Positions 7,774 to 16,952 of a stretch of 64,000 nucleotides of DNA are shown here, in pieces (positions within the stretch are counted from its first letter, which is position 1; each line of letters opens with the position of its first letter). The stretch is taken from contig CAVYVI010000008.1 of the NCBI GenBank assembly GCA_963771905.1, forward strand, positions 62,001-126,000. The letters are read 5' to 3'. The notes under the pieces are model-generated. The model saw nothing but the letters and a program-made list of their open reading frames with translations, did no database searches and was not told the DNA's origin. The translations under genes were made by a program, and so were the position numbers. Source of the stretch: Palsa-147 sp963771905 (GTDB lineage: Bacteria > Acidobacteriota > Terriglobia > Acidiferrales > UBA7541).

Positions 7774-8493
7774 GTGGAACTGAATCTGAACGAGCGCGAA
7801 GCAAAAAAACTGCGCCGGCGCGAGCTCCTGAAACTTTCGCCGATCCTGCTTCTCGGCGCGTTCGCCATCCCCTCCTTTCAGGACGCGCTTCTCGAAAAAG
7901 GCCTCGCCTTTCACGATTGGGCGACGTCGCGTTTTTTCCGCCGCTCGCATCTCGCTCCCACTTTCACCGATTCCGAGCTCACCCCCTTCGAAAAATTTCC
8001 CATCAACGATTACGACGTCGACGATCCCGGCGTCGATCTCGATGCCTGGAAATTGAAAGTCACCGGCGACGTCGCTCAGCCCGGCGAATACACTGTCGCC
8101 CAGATTCAGTCTCTTCCGCGCTACCGGCAAAACACGCGCCACATTTGCGTTGAAGGCTGGGCCGTCATCGGCCGCTTCGGCGGCGCGCGTCTCTCCGATT
8201 TCCTGCAACTCGCCGGCGCAAATCCGCGCGCGAAATTTCTCTACTTCGAATGCGCCGATGATTATTCCTCTTCGCTCGATATGGAAACGGCGATGCATCC
8301 GCAATCTTTGATGTGCTACGAAATGTACGATCGGCCGCTCACGCGCGAGCACGGCGCTCCGGTCCGGCTGAATATTCCAACTCGAATTGGCTACAAGAAC
8401 GCAAAATATTTGACGAGCATGCGCGTCACAGATGTTCTAACCAAGCACGGCTACTGGGAAGATCAAGGCTACAGCTCGTACTACGGACTCTAG
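7774..8493 (+). CDS. Tat-exported molybdopterin-dependent oxidoreductase (sulfite oxidase/MsrP fold)
   Basis: 239 residues. The N-terminus LRRRELLKLSPILLLGAFA is a twin-arginine signal, so the folded enzyme should cross the inner membrane. The catalytic domain has the sulfite-oxidase molybdopterin fold; Cys125 in RHICVEGWAVIGRFGG is the expected molybdenum ligand. GTG 7774 follows CCGGAGGTC. The next gene, 18 bases on, encodes a cytochrome b membrane protein, as in MsrP/MsrQ pairs, but that partner is not MsrQ-like in length or sequence. The substrate could be methionine sulfoxide or another S- or N-oxide. Confidence 0.88.
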   Translation: MELNLNEREAKKLRRRELLKLSPILLLGAFAIPSFQDALLEKGLAFHDWATSRFFRRSHLAPTFTDSELTPFEKFPINDYDVDDPGVDLDAWKLKVTGDVAQPGEYTVAQIQSLPRYRQNTRHICVEGWAVIGRFGGARLSDFLQLAGANPRAKFLYFECADDYSSSLDMETAMHPQSLMCYEMYDRPLTREHGAPVRLNIPTRIGYKNAKYLTSMRVTDVLTKHGYWEDQGYSSYYGL

Positions 8494-8511
8494 CGAATGG
8501 CAGGAGGAAGA

Positions 8512-9216
8512 ATGGCCTCGGCGCTGCCGAAAAAAATTATGGTCTGGGAATCGCGCAAAACCGGCATGGCGTCGCGCGCGGCCTACGAGCATCCTTTCGT
8601 GATTCGTCTTTGCCATTGGCTCAATTCCGTCTCGCTCCTCGTTCTGATCGCGAGCGGCTTGCGGATCTATCTCGCGTTTCCGAGCTTCGGCCCCAAAATT
8701 CCGCAGCAGAATTTCATTGCTATTCCGAAATCGCTGACCATCGGCGGATGGCTTGGCGGGGCGCTGCAATGGCATTTCACGTTTATCTGGCTCTACGTCG
8801 GCACCGGCCTCATTTACGTCGGGTATCAAATTTTTAGCGGCCATTTTCGCCAGGTTTTATTCATGCCGCGCGACATTCGCGGCGTCTGGCCCATGGCGCG
8901 CCATTATTTTTTCTTCGGCCCCAAGCCCGAACTCACCGAGCCTTACAATCCGCTGCAAAAACTGGCGTACACATCCGCGATCGCGCTCGGCCTTCTCTCC
9001 GTGCTCACGGGCATGGTGATTTACCGGCCCGTGCAATTTTCATTCCTCGGCGTTCTCATGGGCGGATTTCATTACGCGCGCATTTGGCACTTCGCCGTGA
9101 TGGTCGCGTTTCTCGCATTCATCGGCGGCCACCTGATCATGGTGCTTCTGCACGGCTGGAATAATTTTGTCTCGATGCTGAGTGGCTGGAAGAAGGATCC
9201 GGAATATCTCCGCTAG
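8512..9216 (+). CDS. cytochrome b561/hydrogenase-type membrane subunit
   Basis: 234 residues with about five membrane helices and paired histidines suited to haem b: HPFVIRLCHWLNSVSLL, LQWHFTFIWLYVGTGLIYVG, GFHYARIWHFAVM and FIGGHLIMVLLHGW. It resembles Ni/Fe-hydrogenase and formate dehydrogenase gamma cytochromes that move electrons between quinol and a periplasmic enzyme. ATG 8512 has AGGAGG four bases upstream; an ATG at 8497 would add five residues but lacks a site. It presumably serves the molybdoenzyme encoded just upstream. Confidence 0.87.
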   Translation: MASALPKKIMVWESRKTGMASRAAYEHPFVIRLCHWLNSVSLLVLIASGLRIYLAFPSFGPKIPQQNFIAIPKSLTIGGWLGGALQWHFTFIWLYVGTGLIYVGYQIFSGHFRQVLFMPRDIRGVWPMARHYFFFGPKPELTEPYNPLQKLAYTSAIALGLLSVLTGMVIYRPVQFSFLGVLMGGFHYARIWHFAVMVAFLAFIGGHLIMVLLHGWNNFVSMLSGWKKDPEYLR

Positions 9217-9291
9217 CGCCGGAAATCGGCGTGAGCGCTGTACAAATTGAGAATGTCATCTCAGGCGAAAGCCCGAAGCGAAGGCGGAGAT

Positions 9292-9942
9292 ATGTCGCAG
9301 CCGGACGACGCGTCCGAGCGGCGCGAGCGCGAATTGATCGCACGCATTCGGGAGGGCGAGCGCGAGCTTTTCACCGAGCTCATTCGCCCGTACGAGCGGC
9401 GCGTTTACGTCACGGCCGTCGCGATCTTGCAGAATGAAGCGGACGCGCAGGATGTGGCGCAGGAGGCCATTCTCAAGGCCTTCACGCATCTTTGGCAATT
9501 TCGCGGCGAGTCGCGATTCAGCACGTGGCTTACGCGCGTCACGATCAATCAGGCGCGCATGCGCCGCAGAAAAGAGCATCGGGACATCATGAAGCCGTTC
9601 CACGAGCTCGAAACGCCGGATGAAGAAGGGCAGTATGTTCCGAAGGATTTTACGGACTGGCAGGAAGTTCCTTCGGAAGCGCTCGAGCGTAAGGAAGTGC
9701 GCGAGCTGCTCGTGCAGGCGCTCGCAAGCCTCGCGGAAAAATATCGCGAGGTTTTCGTGCTCCGCGACGTCCAGCATTTGAGCATCGAGGAAACAGCCGA
9801 AGCGATGGGAGTCACACCCGGCACGGTGAAGACGCGCCTTCTTCGCGCGCGACTCATGCTGCGCGATCTTCTCGCGCCGGGACTCGGAGGAAGCTGGGCC
9901 AGCCGGCTGCCTTTCGAGAAAGGGAACAAGCCATGGACATAA
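9292..9942 (+). CDS. ECF-type RNA polymerase sigma factor
   Basis: 216 residues. Region 2 is visible as RPYERRVYVTAVAILQNEADAQDVAQEAILKAF..FRGESRFSTWLTRV and region 4 as LASLAEKYREVFVLRDVQHLSIEETAEAMGVTPGTVKTRL. Other starts are ATG 9253 and TTG 9247; ATG 9292 is chosen because of the upstream GAAGG and because it begins just before the conserved region. Its 3' end overlaps the zinc-finger anti-sigma gene by 10 bases. It follows the molybdoenzyme/cytochrome pair by about 75 bases, so it may regulate that operon. Confidence 0.9.
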   Translation: MSQPDDASERRERELIARIREGERELFTELIRPYERRVYVTAVAILQNEADAQDVAQEAILKAFTHLWQFRGESRFSTWLTRVTINQARMRRRKEHRDIMKPFHELETPDEEGQYVPKDFTDWQEVPSEALERKEVRELLVQALASLAEKYREVFVLRDVQHLSIEETAEAMGVTPGTVKTRLLRARLMLRDLLAPGLGGSWASRLPFEKGNKPWT

Positions 9943-10511
9943 AATGCGAGGAAGTCTGGCGCGAGATTTCGAATTACATCGACAACGATGTCGACGCGAA
10001 TTTGCGCGCGGAAATGGAGCGGCATTTCGCCGGCTGCAAACACTGCTCGGCGGTTCTCGACGGCACGCGCAACATCGTGCAGATTTACGGCGACGAGCGG
10101 ATGTTCAGCGTTCCGGCCGAATTCAGTCCCGCGTTGCAGCGGCGGCTGGCGGCGCGACTCGAACCCGAGCGCAGCTCCAAATTTACCTGGCTGCTGTCTT
10201 TGGCGGGCGCGGGGCTGGTCGCAGCGTCGCTTCTGATTTTCAGCGCACCGCAATTCGCGTCGCCGAAATTGCGCGCGCCGATGAGCGAGCCCGCGTTGCG
10301 CGCGCCTTCGGGAATGGTTGCAGTGAATGATGAAGGCAAAACATTTCACGTTCCCGGCTGCACGTTTCTTCACGGCAAATATAAATTGATCAGCGTCGAA
10401 GAAGCGCTGCGCGAAGGCTACAACCCGTGCATCCGGTGCGAACGCGAATTGATCGAGAGAAAAATTGGCGCTTCGAATTCATCCGCAGCGCAGGCGGCCT
10501 TCGGCGAATAA
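9933..10511 (+). CDS. anti-sigma factor with zinc finger and C-terminal Cys motif domain
   Basis: 192 residues. The N-terminal zf-HC2 domain has the H-x3-C-x2-C motif in MERHFAGCKHCSAVL and should bind the sigma factor encoded just upstream. One membrane helix follows (WLLSLAGAGLVAASLLIFS). The C-terminal part, beyond residue 130, is unusual for an anti-sigma factor: FHVPGCTFLHG then GYNPCIRC, which matches the short Ada-like metal-binding motif found at the ends of secreted nucleases. Topology puts this domain outside the inner membrane, where it could sense a metal or thiol signal. The role of the tail is inference. Confidence 0.85.
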   Translation: MDIKCEEVWREISNYIDNDVDANLRAEMERHFAGCKHCSAVLDGTRNIVQIYGDERMFSVPAEFSPALQRRLAARLEPERSSKFTWLLSLAGAGLVAASLLIFSAPQFASPKLRAPMSEPALRAPSGMVAVNDEGKTFHVPGCTFLHGKYKLISVEEALREGYNPCIRCERELIERKIGASNSSAAQAAFGE

Positions 10512-10723
10512 CACCGCGAACGAACACTTACCGAGAATTCCTGACGCTCTTTCGACGTGTCGAAGGAAGACTATTTTCGAAGAGGCGCCCGCGCCGGGTT
10601 TCTTTTGGAAGGATTTGTGGATGAGAGAAAATTTGAGGAGGAGGAAAACACCGGGCAGCGGCCTTAGGGGTTGCATCGAAAAGACACGCCGCCCGGGCAC
10701 AAAATAAAATCGAGGGCCGTGGC

Positions 10724-11146
10724 CTAGTTATTCGGCTTCGAATTGTCCTTCGACATGTCGTCGTGCTTCATGTTGTCGTCATGTTTCATGTTGTCGTCTT
10801 TTTTCATGTTGTCATCGTGCTTCATGTTGTCATCTTTCTTCATGCTGCCGTCTTTCGTCATCGTGTCGCTCTTCTTCATGTTGTCTTTCTTCGCCGTCGT
10901 CGTGTTGCTCTTGGACATGCTGTCCTTGGACATCGTGTCCTTCTTCATCGTGTCCTTTTTCGTTGAGTCCTTGGACATGTTGTCTTTCTTCATGCTGTCG
11001 TCTTTCTTCATGGAGTCATCTTTTTTCATGTTGTCCTGCGACTGATCCTGCTGGCCGCTGGACTGGCCATAGGCAGGCCGCTGTAACGACGCCATAGAAA
11101 GCGACAGCCCGCACATAAGCATCCCGCCGATCAAGTACTTTTTCAT
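10724..11146 (-). CDS. pentapeptide MXKDX-repeat secreted protein
   Basis: 140 residues. A signal peptide (MKKYLIGGMLMCGLSLSMAS, cleavage near AYGQ) is followed by about twenty tandem five-residue units of the form M-K-K-D-D, M-S-K-D-S or M-K-H-D-N. This is the family annotated as pentapeptide MXKDX repeat protein; its function is unknown. The repeat is highly charged and rich in Met, Lys, Asp and His, so metal binding in the periplasm is possible. ATG 11146 has GGAG upstream. A GC-rich stem with a TTTT tail may end the transcript near 10635-10690 on the minus strand. Confidence 0.85.
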   Translation of the reverse strand: MKKYLIGGMLMCGLSLSMASLQRPAYGQSSGQQDQSQDNMKKDDSMKKDDSMKKDNMSKDSTKKDTMKKDTMSKDSMSKSNTTTAKKDNMKKSDTMTKDGSMKKDDNMKHDDNMKKDDNMKHDDNMKHDDMSKDNSKPNN

Positions 11147-11316
11147 CGTTTCTCCTCGAAAATTGAATTGTTTGTTTCCGGCCGGAGCCGAAACATTGAA
11201 CCGGGCCGTGAGATGTGCGAGGGGAGCGGAAGTTACAGCGTCTTTTTGGGCCGGCGGCGGGAGTATTATTTCAGTGGCGGGTGAAACATTCCGGCGGAAT
11301 GGGAATCCAATCCAGC

Positions 11317-11775
11317 ATGACGAAACGAATCGGAATCATCGCCATCGCCACCCTGGCTTTGGCGTTAACGGCGTGGCCGGTGCAAGCCGGCGACAATTTG
11401 AAACTCAATCCGCATCTGGATTATTCGAGCGACAGCCAGGACGGCCCGCTCATCACCGGCGATCGGATGGAAGATGGCGCCGCGGCGGGAGCACCCAATT
11501 ACGTCATTATCTATGGCGAGGCGTGCTACAACTCGAAACGGCAAGCAAGACGCACCGTCAGCCTGTATGAAAAATATAGAGGTCGCGTGAATTTCGTGGT
11601 GGTCGATCTCGACAAAAAACTTTCACCCGCGCAAGAAGAATTGGTCCACAAATATTATACGGGCTCGATTCCGCACGTCACACTTCTCGATCGCAACGGC
11701 AAAGCGGTTTACGACGATGCGGGCGAAGTGGATGAAGGGAAACTGTCTCCCATTCTGGATGGTCTTCTGAAGTAA
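11317..11775 (+). CDS. secreted thioredoxin-fold protein with a single Cys
   Basis: 152 residues with a signal peptide (MTKRIGIIAIATLALALTAW, cleavage near VQAGD). The mature domain is thioredoxin-like: NYVIIYGEACYNSKRQ at the active-site position, VNFVVVDLDKKLSP, then SIPHVTLLDRNGKAVYDDAG with the cis-Pro. The usual CxxC is replaced by a lone Cys in EACYNSK, so a normal dithiol oxidoreductase role is unlikely. An upstream ATG at 11299 is also possible. Confidence 0.75.
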   Translation: MTKRIGIIAIATLALALTAWPVQAGDNLKLNPHLDYSSDSQDGPLITGDRMEDGAAAGAPNYVIIYGEACYNSKRQARRTVSLYEKYRGRVNFVVVDLDKKLSPAQEELVHKYYTGSIPHVTLLDRNGKAVYDDAGEVDEGKLSPILDGLLK

Positions 11776-11845
11776 TTGTCTAACGAAATTCTCCGCAAAA
11801 ACCTTACTACAATCGTCGGTCGCAAAACGGGTTCGCGACGCGCGT

Positions 11846-13231
11846 TTACAAGGCGTCAGTCGACGCCGCGATCTTTGGCGGGGCCGAATGAAATTCGCCT
11901 TCCCAGCGGGCGATGACCACGCAGGCGAGGCAATTTCCGAGAACGTTGACCGCTGTGCGACCCATGTCCATGAGCTGATCGATGCCGAATAACAGAAACA
12001 GAGGCTCGGTGGGCAAATGAAATGATGCAGCCGTGGCGAAAACGATGACAAGCGACGCGCGCGCGACGCCCGCGGTTCCTTTGCTGCTAATCAGCAGGGT
12101 TAGCAGCATGACAATTTCCTGGCCGATGCTCACGTGCAGTCCCGCGGCCTGGACGATGAAGATCAGCGCGAGAGATTGATAGAGGCTGGAGCCATCGAGA
12201 TTGAAGCTGTAGCCAGTCGGGAGGACGAACGCGACGGTTTCGCGGGGAACGCCGAGCGCTTCCATGTGTTCCATGGCGCGTGGCAAGGCGGCTTCGGAGC
12301 TGGCGGTTCCAAACGCGATGGTCACGGGCTCGGCAACCGCGCGGAGAAATTCTTTGAGCGGCACGCGAGCAAGAAGGGCGATGGGCAGAAGGACGCCGAA
12401 AATGAAGATGGCGAGGGCGACGTACATCGTCGCGAGCAACTTCGCCAGGGGCAGCAGAACGCCCATGCCCATGTGCCCGACGGTGTAAGCGACAGCGCCG
12501 AAAATTCCGACCGGCGCCGCCAGCATCACGAGATTCGTAAACTTGAACATCGTTTCGGAGAGACTTTCCGCAAAAGAGAGCATGGGCCGGCGCTTGGGTT
12601 CGGGAACAAGCGCGAGCGCCATGGCGAAGAGAATGCTGAAGACAACCACCTGGAGCACCTGGCCTTCGGCAACGGACTTCGCGATATTTTCGGGAAAAAT
12701 ATCGGTGATGATTTGAGAGGCCGTATGCGGCGCCGCCGCGCCGAGAGGTTCAGCGGCGGCTCCGGGCGGCAAGTTAACTCCGGAACCGGCGCGGCTGATG
12801 GTGATGGCCGCGAAACCGATCAGAAGCGCGAGCGTGGAAACAATTTCGAAATAGACAAGCGATTTGATTCCGAGGCGGCCGACTTTTTTCAGATCCGCGT
12901 GACCCGCAATTCCCACGACGAGCGTTCCGAAAAGCAACGGCGCGATAATCACCTTGATCAGGCGCAGAAAAATCGTGCCGAGAACCTGCAAGTGAGCTCC
13001 GGCGGAGGGCCAATCGTGCCCAAATTCCGCGCCAGCGAGGAGTCCGACGAAAATCCAGGGAGTCAGCGAGCGCCGCGCGGTGGCATAGCTTGCGAGCAAA
13101 AGAATCGCGAGCCAGCGGAGAAGAACGGCGATTGTGACGAGAGAAGAAAATCCGCGCCAATCGTCGAGCAGCGTGAGGGCGATGGCCAGAGTCGCGATCG
13201 CAATTGTCGCTGCGAGAAGTTTATTTTTCAT
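11846..13231 (-). CDS. dicarboxylate/amino acid:cation symporter (DAACS family)
   Basis: 461 residues with eight predicted membrane helices and two re-entrant hairpins. The helix-7 substrate/sodium motif reads YSFNLDGSSLYQSLALIF, closer to DctA (C4-dicarboxylates) than to GltP (glutamate), which has NMDGT. The second hairpin reads LLISSKGTAGVARASL. The extra N-terminal hydrophobic stretch (residues 5-50) is longer than usual. Likely import of succinate, fumarate or malate, or acidic amino acids. Confidence 0.88.
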   Translation of the reverse strand: MKNKLLAATIAIATLAIALTLLDDWRGFSSLVTIAVLLRWLAILLLASYATARRSLTPWIFVGLLAGAEFGHDWPSAGAHLQVLGTIFLRLIKVIIAPLLFGTLVVGIAGHADLKKVGRLGIKSLVYFEIVSTLALLIGFAAITISRAGSGVNLPPGAAAEPLGAAAPHTASQIITDIFPENIAKSVAEGQVLQVVVFSILFAMALALVPEPKRRPMLSFAESLSETMFKFTNLVMLAAPVGIFGAVAYTVGHMGMGVLLPLAKLLATMYVALAIFIFGVLLPIALLARVPLKEFLRAVAEPVTIAFGTASSEAALPRAMEHMEALGVPRETVAFVLPTGYSFNLDGSSLYQSLALIFIVQAAGLHVSIGQEIVMLLTLLISSKGTAGVARASLVIVFATAASFHLPTEPLFLLFGIDQLMDMGRTAVNVLGNCLACVVIARWEGEFHSAPPKIAASTDAL

Positions 13232-13591
13232 TGTGCGGAGCCACAGTCAATCGGAGCGAAAGGTATGATGGTGGCGGCCAACTGTCAATCTGCGTATCAA
13301 TCAATGAGAGGCGATGAGGGATGAAAAAAAGCGACGTGCGACAGCCAAGAAGCGAACGGGCAACCGCCGCGCATATGCTTGAATCTATGTATTGTAAGCT
13401 CTGCACGAGGTTCACGAGAGCAAGATCATCGCCATATTTGAATTTGAGCGAATTTTCGTTCCGGGCAATTTTTCATTCTGGTCCGGATTTTGATATAAAG
13501 GAACGCTTACAATCCTGCAGCCGAGCTCCTGGGGCCGGGATTTTCAACCGACGCGGAAATCGGGCGAAGCGAGCTCTGCCTGCCGGGGAGG
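13232..13591. other. divergent intergenic region (symporter / ABC operon)
   Basis: 360 bases with no credible gene. Candidate -10 elements for the ABC operon are TATAAA at 13494-13499 and TACAAT at 13508-13513; neither has a good -35 box, so the start site is uncertain. The symporter promoter must lie in the left half, reading the other way. Confidence 0.4.
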
Positions 13592-14578
13592 ATGGCATTG
13601 ATAGAAGTACAGGACTTATCGAAATCGTTCGGGGACAAAATCGCGGTCGATCACGTCTCGTTCACGGTCAATAAGGGCGAAATTCTGGGCTTCCTCGGAC
13701 CGAACGGGGCGGGGAAGACGACGACGATGCGGATTCTCACGGGATTTCTCCCGGCGTCGAGCGGAACCGCGCGCGTCGCCGGGTTCGACGTCTTCGAGCA
13801 ATCCCTTGAGGTGCGCCGCCGGATCGGATACCTGCCGGAAAATCCGCCGCTGTACACGGATATGACCGTGCGGTCGTATCTGGATTTTGTGACGCGGATC
13901 AAGAACGTGCCGGCCGAAAAGCGCAAGAGCCGAATTGAAGATGCGCTCGAGAAGACGAACATCGTGGACAAGCGCGACGAACTGATCAAGCGGCTCTCAC
14001 GCGGATACAAACAGCGCGTGGGAATCGCTCAGGCGCTGGTGCACGATCCCGACGTCATTATTCTGGATGAGCCGACGGTAGGCCTCGACCCGAAGCAGAT
14101 CATCGAGGTTCGCCATCTGATCAAGGGCCTCGCGGGCAGCCACACGATCATTCTTTCGACGCACATCCTTCCGGAAGTGAGCATGACTTGCGACCGCGTG
14201 GTGATCATCAATCGCGGGAAGATCGTGGCGATCGACACGCCGGCGAATCTGACGACGCAACTGAAGGGCGGGCAGCACGTGCGATTCGAAGCGAAGGCCG
14301 ATGAGAAAGAGGTGCGCGCGGCCGTCCAAGAAATATCGAACATTCGAAAGATCGAGGTTGAGCCGGGCGGCGCAAACGGACGGCTTGCGGTGACGGTGGA
14401 GGCCGTGCCGGGCGAGGACGTGCGCAGCGAGATCGCGGCGAAAATTGTCGGAAAGGGCTGGCCGCTGTACGAGCTGCGCGGCGTCAATTTGAGTTTGGAA
14501 GATATATTCCTAGAATTGACGACAGACGATTCGGCGCACGCCGCGGCGAACGCACCCGAGGAGCGAGAGAAAAAATGA
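13592..14578 (+). CDS. ABC transporter ATP-binding protein, GldA-like
   Basis: 328 residues. Walker A is GPNGAGKTT, the signature is LSRGYKQRVGIAQAL, Walker B is VIILDEPTVGLDP, and the switch His is in STHIL. The C-terminal extension (residues 225-310) is typical of GldA/NatA-type exporters. ATG 13592 directly abuts a GGGGAGG, which leaves no spacing; a TTG at 13598 with six bases of spacing is the better ribosome fit and would shorten the protein by two residues. First gene of a four-gene operon. Confidence 0.9.
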   Translation: MALIEVQDLSKSFGDKIAVDHVSFTVNKGEILGFLGPNGAGKTTTMRILTGFLPASSGTARVAGFDVFEQSLEVRRRIGYLPENPPLYTDMTVRSYLDFVTRIKNVPAEKRKSRIEDALEKTNIVDKRDELIKRLSRGYKQRVGIAQALVHDPDVIILDEPTVGLDPKQIIEVRHLIKGLAGSHTIILSTHILPEVSMTCDRVVIINRGKIVAIDTPANLTTQLKGGQHVRFEAKADEKEVRAAVQEISNIRKIEVEPGGANGRLAVTVEAVPGEDVRSEIAAKIVGKGWPLYELRGVNLSLEDIFLELTTDDSAHAAANAPEEREKK

Positions 14579-15363
14579 AAGGAATTTACGCGGTGTATCG
14601 CAAGGAGATGGCGCACTATTTCGTCTCGCCGATCGCATACATCGTGGTCGGCGTATTTTTGTTTCTAAGCGCGTTTTTCTTCACGAAGATTCTCTCGGTG
14701 CTGATTCAGGAAGCGTACCAGATGGGAATGCAGTCGATGCAATTCGGCGGAGGAATGGGAATCGACGTACCGTCGCTGGTGGTGCGCGATTTCTTCGGGG
14801 TGTTGTCGTCATTGCTGCTTTTTTTGACACCGATGCTGACGATGGGCGTGTACGCGGAAGAGAAAAAGCGCGGGACGATGGAATTGCTGATGACTTCGCC
14901 GGTGACGGACACGCAGATCGTCCTCGGAAAATATTTCGCGTCGCTGTCGCTGTTCGTGATCATGCTTTTGCCGACGATGTTGTATCTGGTGTTCACATTT
15001 TTTCACAGCGATCCAGCGGCGCCCTGGAAAGTATTATGGTGCGCGTATTTGGGAGCGCTGCTGCTGGGCGGAACGCTGCTGGCGATCGGATCGTTTTTTT
15101 CGTCGCTCACGGAAAACCAATTGATCGCGGCGGTGCTGACATTCGGCGCGTTTCTAATTTTGTGGGTGATCGATTTCGGATCGCAGAGCGCGAGCAGCGG
15201 CATCGGCGCGGTGTTGCAATATCTTTCGGTGGTCAAACACTACGACGACTTCACGCGCGGCGTACTGGATACGTCGAGCTTGATCTTTTATTTGAGTTTT
15301 ATACTTCTGGCGTTGTTTCTGACGGTGCGCAGCATTGATTCGATGCGCTGGCGCCGGGCCTGA
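14575..15363 (+). CDS. ABC-2 type permease, GldF-like
   Basis: 262 residues with six predicted membrane helices and a central MGVYAEEKKRGTMELLMTSP loop, the hallmark of ABC-2 permeases of the GldF/NosY type. Its ATG overlaps the stop of the ATPase gene (ATGA at 14575-14578), so the two should be translationally coupled. With the next gene it forms the presumed membrane complex. The substrate is unknown; in Bacteroidetes, GldAFG is needed for gliding, but the cluster is widespread in non-gliding bacteria. Confidence 0.88.
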   Translation: MKGIYAVYRKEMAHYFVSPIAYIVVGVFLFLSAFFFTKILSVLIQEAYQMGMQSMQFGGGMGIDVPSLVVRDFFGVLSSLLLFLTPMLTMGVYAEEKKRGTMELLMTSPVTDTQIVLGKYFASLSLFVIMLLPTMLYLVFTFFHSDPAAPWKVLWCAYLGALLLGGTLLAIGSFFSSLTENQLIAAVLTFGAFLILWVIDFGSQSASSGIGAVLQYLSVVKHYDDFTRGVLDTSSLIFYLSFILLALFLTVRSIDSMRWRRA

Positions 15364-15407
15364 GAACGCGGCCGCGCGCAGGAATTGGAAGGGGAGGGCA
15401 GGAAGCG

Positions 15408-16946
15408 ATGAAATGGAACCGGCAGGAAGTGCTCCGCACGATGGCGACGTTCGGCGTCGCGCTCGCGGTGGCCGGGTATTTGCGGTACACGCTGCAGGGC
15501 GGCGAGTTGCAGCCCTTCAGCAAGATTCTGATGATTGCCGGCGGCGTTTTGTTTTTGCTGGCGATCGTATTCGGATATCGCGAGATCTTTCAATTTTTCG
15601 GGAAGCGGTCGTCGAAGCTGGGGACGAACGCGTTCACGCTGATCTTGAGCGTTGTAGTGATTCTGGGGCTCATCAATTTTCTCGGCTATCGCCATCACAA
15701 GCGGATCGATTTGACGAGCGAGAAGTTGTACACACTCTCGGACCAATCGAAGCGCATTGTCAGCGGGCTGAAGCAGGACGTGGAGGTCATTCGTTTTGCC
15801 AAGACGCCGGAGACGGAATTCAAAGATCTGATGACGGAATACACAAGCCTCAGCCCGCGACTGCATTATCGCGAAGTTGATCCGCAGGAAAAGCCCGAGG
15901 CGGCGAAACAATACAATGTGACGCGAATGAATCAGGTGGTGGTTACGTCGGGCGCCCACAATGAAACCCTGCAGGATACGACGGAGCAGGACATCACGAA
16001 TGCGATCGTGAAAGTGACGAGGAATACGGTGAAGACGGTGTGCTTCGTCACGGGACACGGGGAGAAGTCGATCACGGCGAGCGACGTGGACGGATTATCG
16101 GGGATGGACGGAGCGCTGAAAAAGGAAAGCTACGAGACCAAGACGGTGAATCTGGTGAGCGAGGCGTCCGTTCCCGCCGATTGCAATGTGCTTGTGGTGG
16201 CGGGGCCGAAGCAGGCGCTGCTGCCGGTGGAAACGATCGTGATCGGGAAATATTTGGAGAACGGCGGAAAAGCACTGTTCCTGATCGATCCGGACACGGA
16301 TCCGAAGCTCGGCGACATTTTGACGGCGTGGAATATCAAGCTGGGCGACGATACGGTGATCGATGCGAGCGCGCTCGGGCAGATGGCGGGGACGGGGCCG
16401 ATCATTCCTCTGGTCGTAAATTACGGCACGAATCCGATCACGCGGAATTTTGAAGGATCGATGACGTTTTATCCGCTGGCGCGGACGGTTTCGCTGCTGG
16501 ACAAAAACAAGACGCAGCCCCAGGACACGGAATTGATGAAAACGTCGACGCGCAGCTTCACGATTCCGAAACTCGAGGCGGGGCAGCGCGAAATCAAATT
16601 CGACAAGGCGAAAGATGTGCTGGGACCGCTGTCGCTGGGAGTGGCGGCCGAACGGAAAAGCGGCGCCGAGGCGAGTGCGACGGATGGGCGACTCGTGGTG
16701 ATCGGCAACTCGCAATTCGCAGATAATCAATATGCGGGCCAGGTGCGCAACGGCGACCTGTTCATGAACACGATCAACTGGCTCGCGCAGGATGAAGATC
16801 TCATCTCGATTCGTCCGAAGAGCCCGGCGAACCGGCGCGTCACGTTCACGGAGACGCAGGAACGCGAGCTGGGATGGTTCAGCTTGATTCTGCTGCCGGG
16901 GATTGTGGTTCTTTCGGGCGCCTACATTTGGTGGAAGCGGCGTTAA
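15408..16946 (+). CDS. GldG-like ABC transporter auxiliary protein
   Basis: 512 residues. Two N-terminal helices (residues 10-60) and a third around 80-100 precede a large extracytoplasmic domain that starts with RIDLTSEKLYTLSDQSKRI, the standard GldG opening. VCFVTGHGEKSI and ALFLIDPDTDPKLGDILTAW lie in the GldG/intraflagellar-type fold. A final helix (LILLPGIVVLSGAYIWW) anchors the C-terminus. Third in the operon; works with the GldA-like ATPase and GldF-like permease. Confidence 0.87.
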   Translation: MKWNRQEVLRTMATFGVALAVAGYLRYTLQGGELQPFSKILMIAGGVLFLLAIVFGYREIFQFFGKRSSKLGTNAFTLILSVVVILGLINFLGYRHHKRIDLTSEKLYTLSDQSKRIVSGLKQDVEVIRFAKTPETEFKDLMTEYTSLSPRLHYREVDPQEKPEAAKQYNVTRMNQVVVTSGAHNETLQDTTEQDITNAIVKVTRNTVKTVCFVTGHGEKSITASDVDGLSGMDGALKKESYETKTVNLVSEASVPADCNVLVVAGPKQALLPVETIVIGKYLENGGKALFLIDPDTDPKLGDILTAWNIKLGDDTVIDASALGQMAGTGPIIPLVVNYGTNPITRNFEGSMTFYPLARTVSLLDKNKTQPQDTELMKTSTRSFTIPKLEAGQREIKFDKAKDVLGPLSLGVAAERKSGAEASATDGRLVVIGNSQFADNQYAGQVRNGDLFMNTINWLAQDEDLISIRPKSPANRRVTFTETQERELGWFSLILLPGIVVLSGAYIWWKRR

Positions 16947-16952
16947 ATCATT

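Noticed and set aside
7220..7783. 187-codon open frame on the plus strand
   Set aside because: No ribosome-binding site, biased composition, and it runs across the repeat array and into the next gene.
10743..11045. possible CRISPR-like repeats
   Set aside because: The repeats are codon repeats of the MXKDX protein, with no spacers.
12134..13324. 396-codon frame opposite the symporter gene
   Set aside because: Antisense shadow of a membrane protein; composition full of Arg and Glu.
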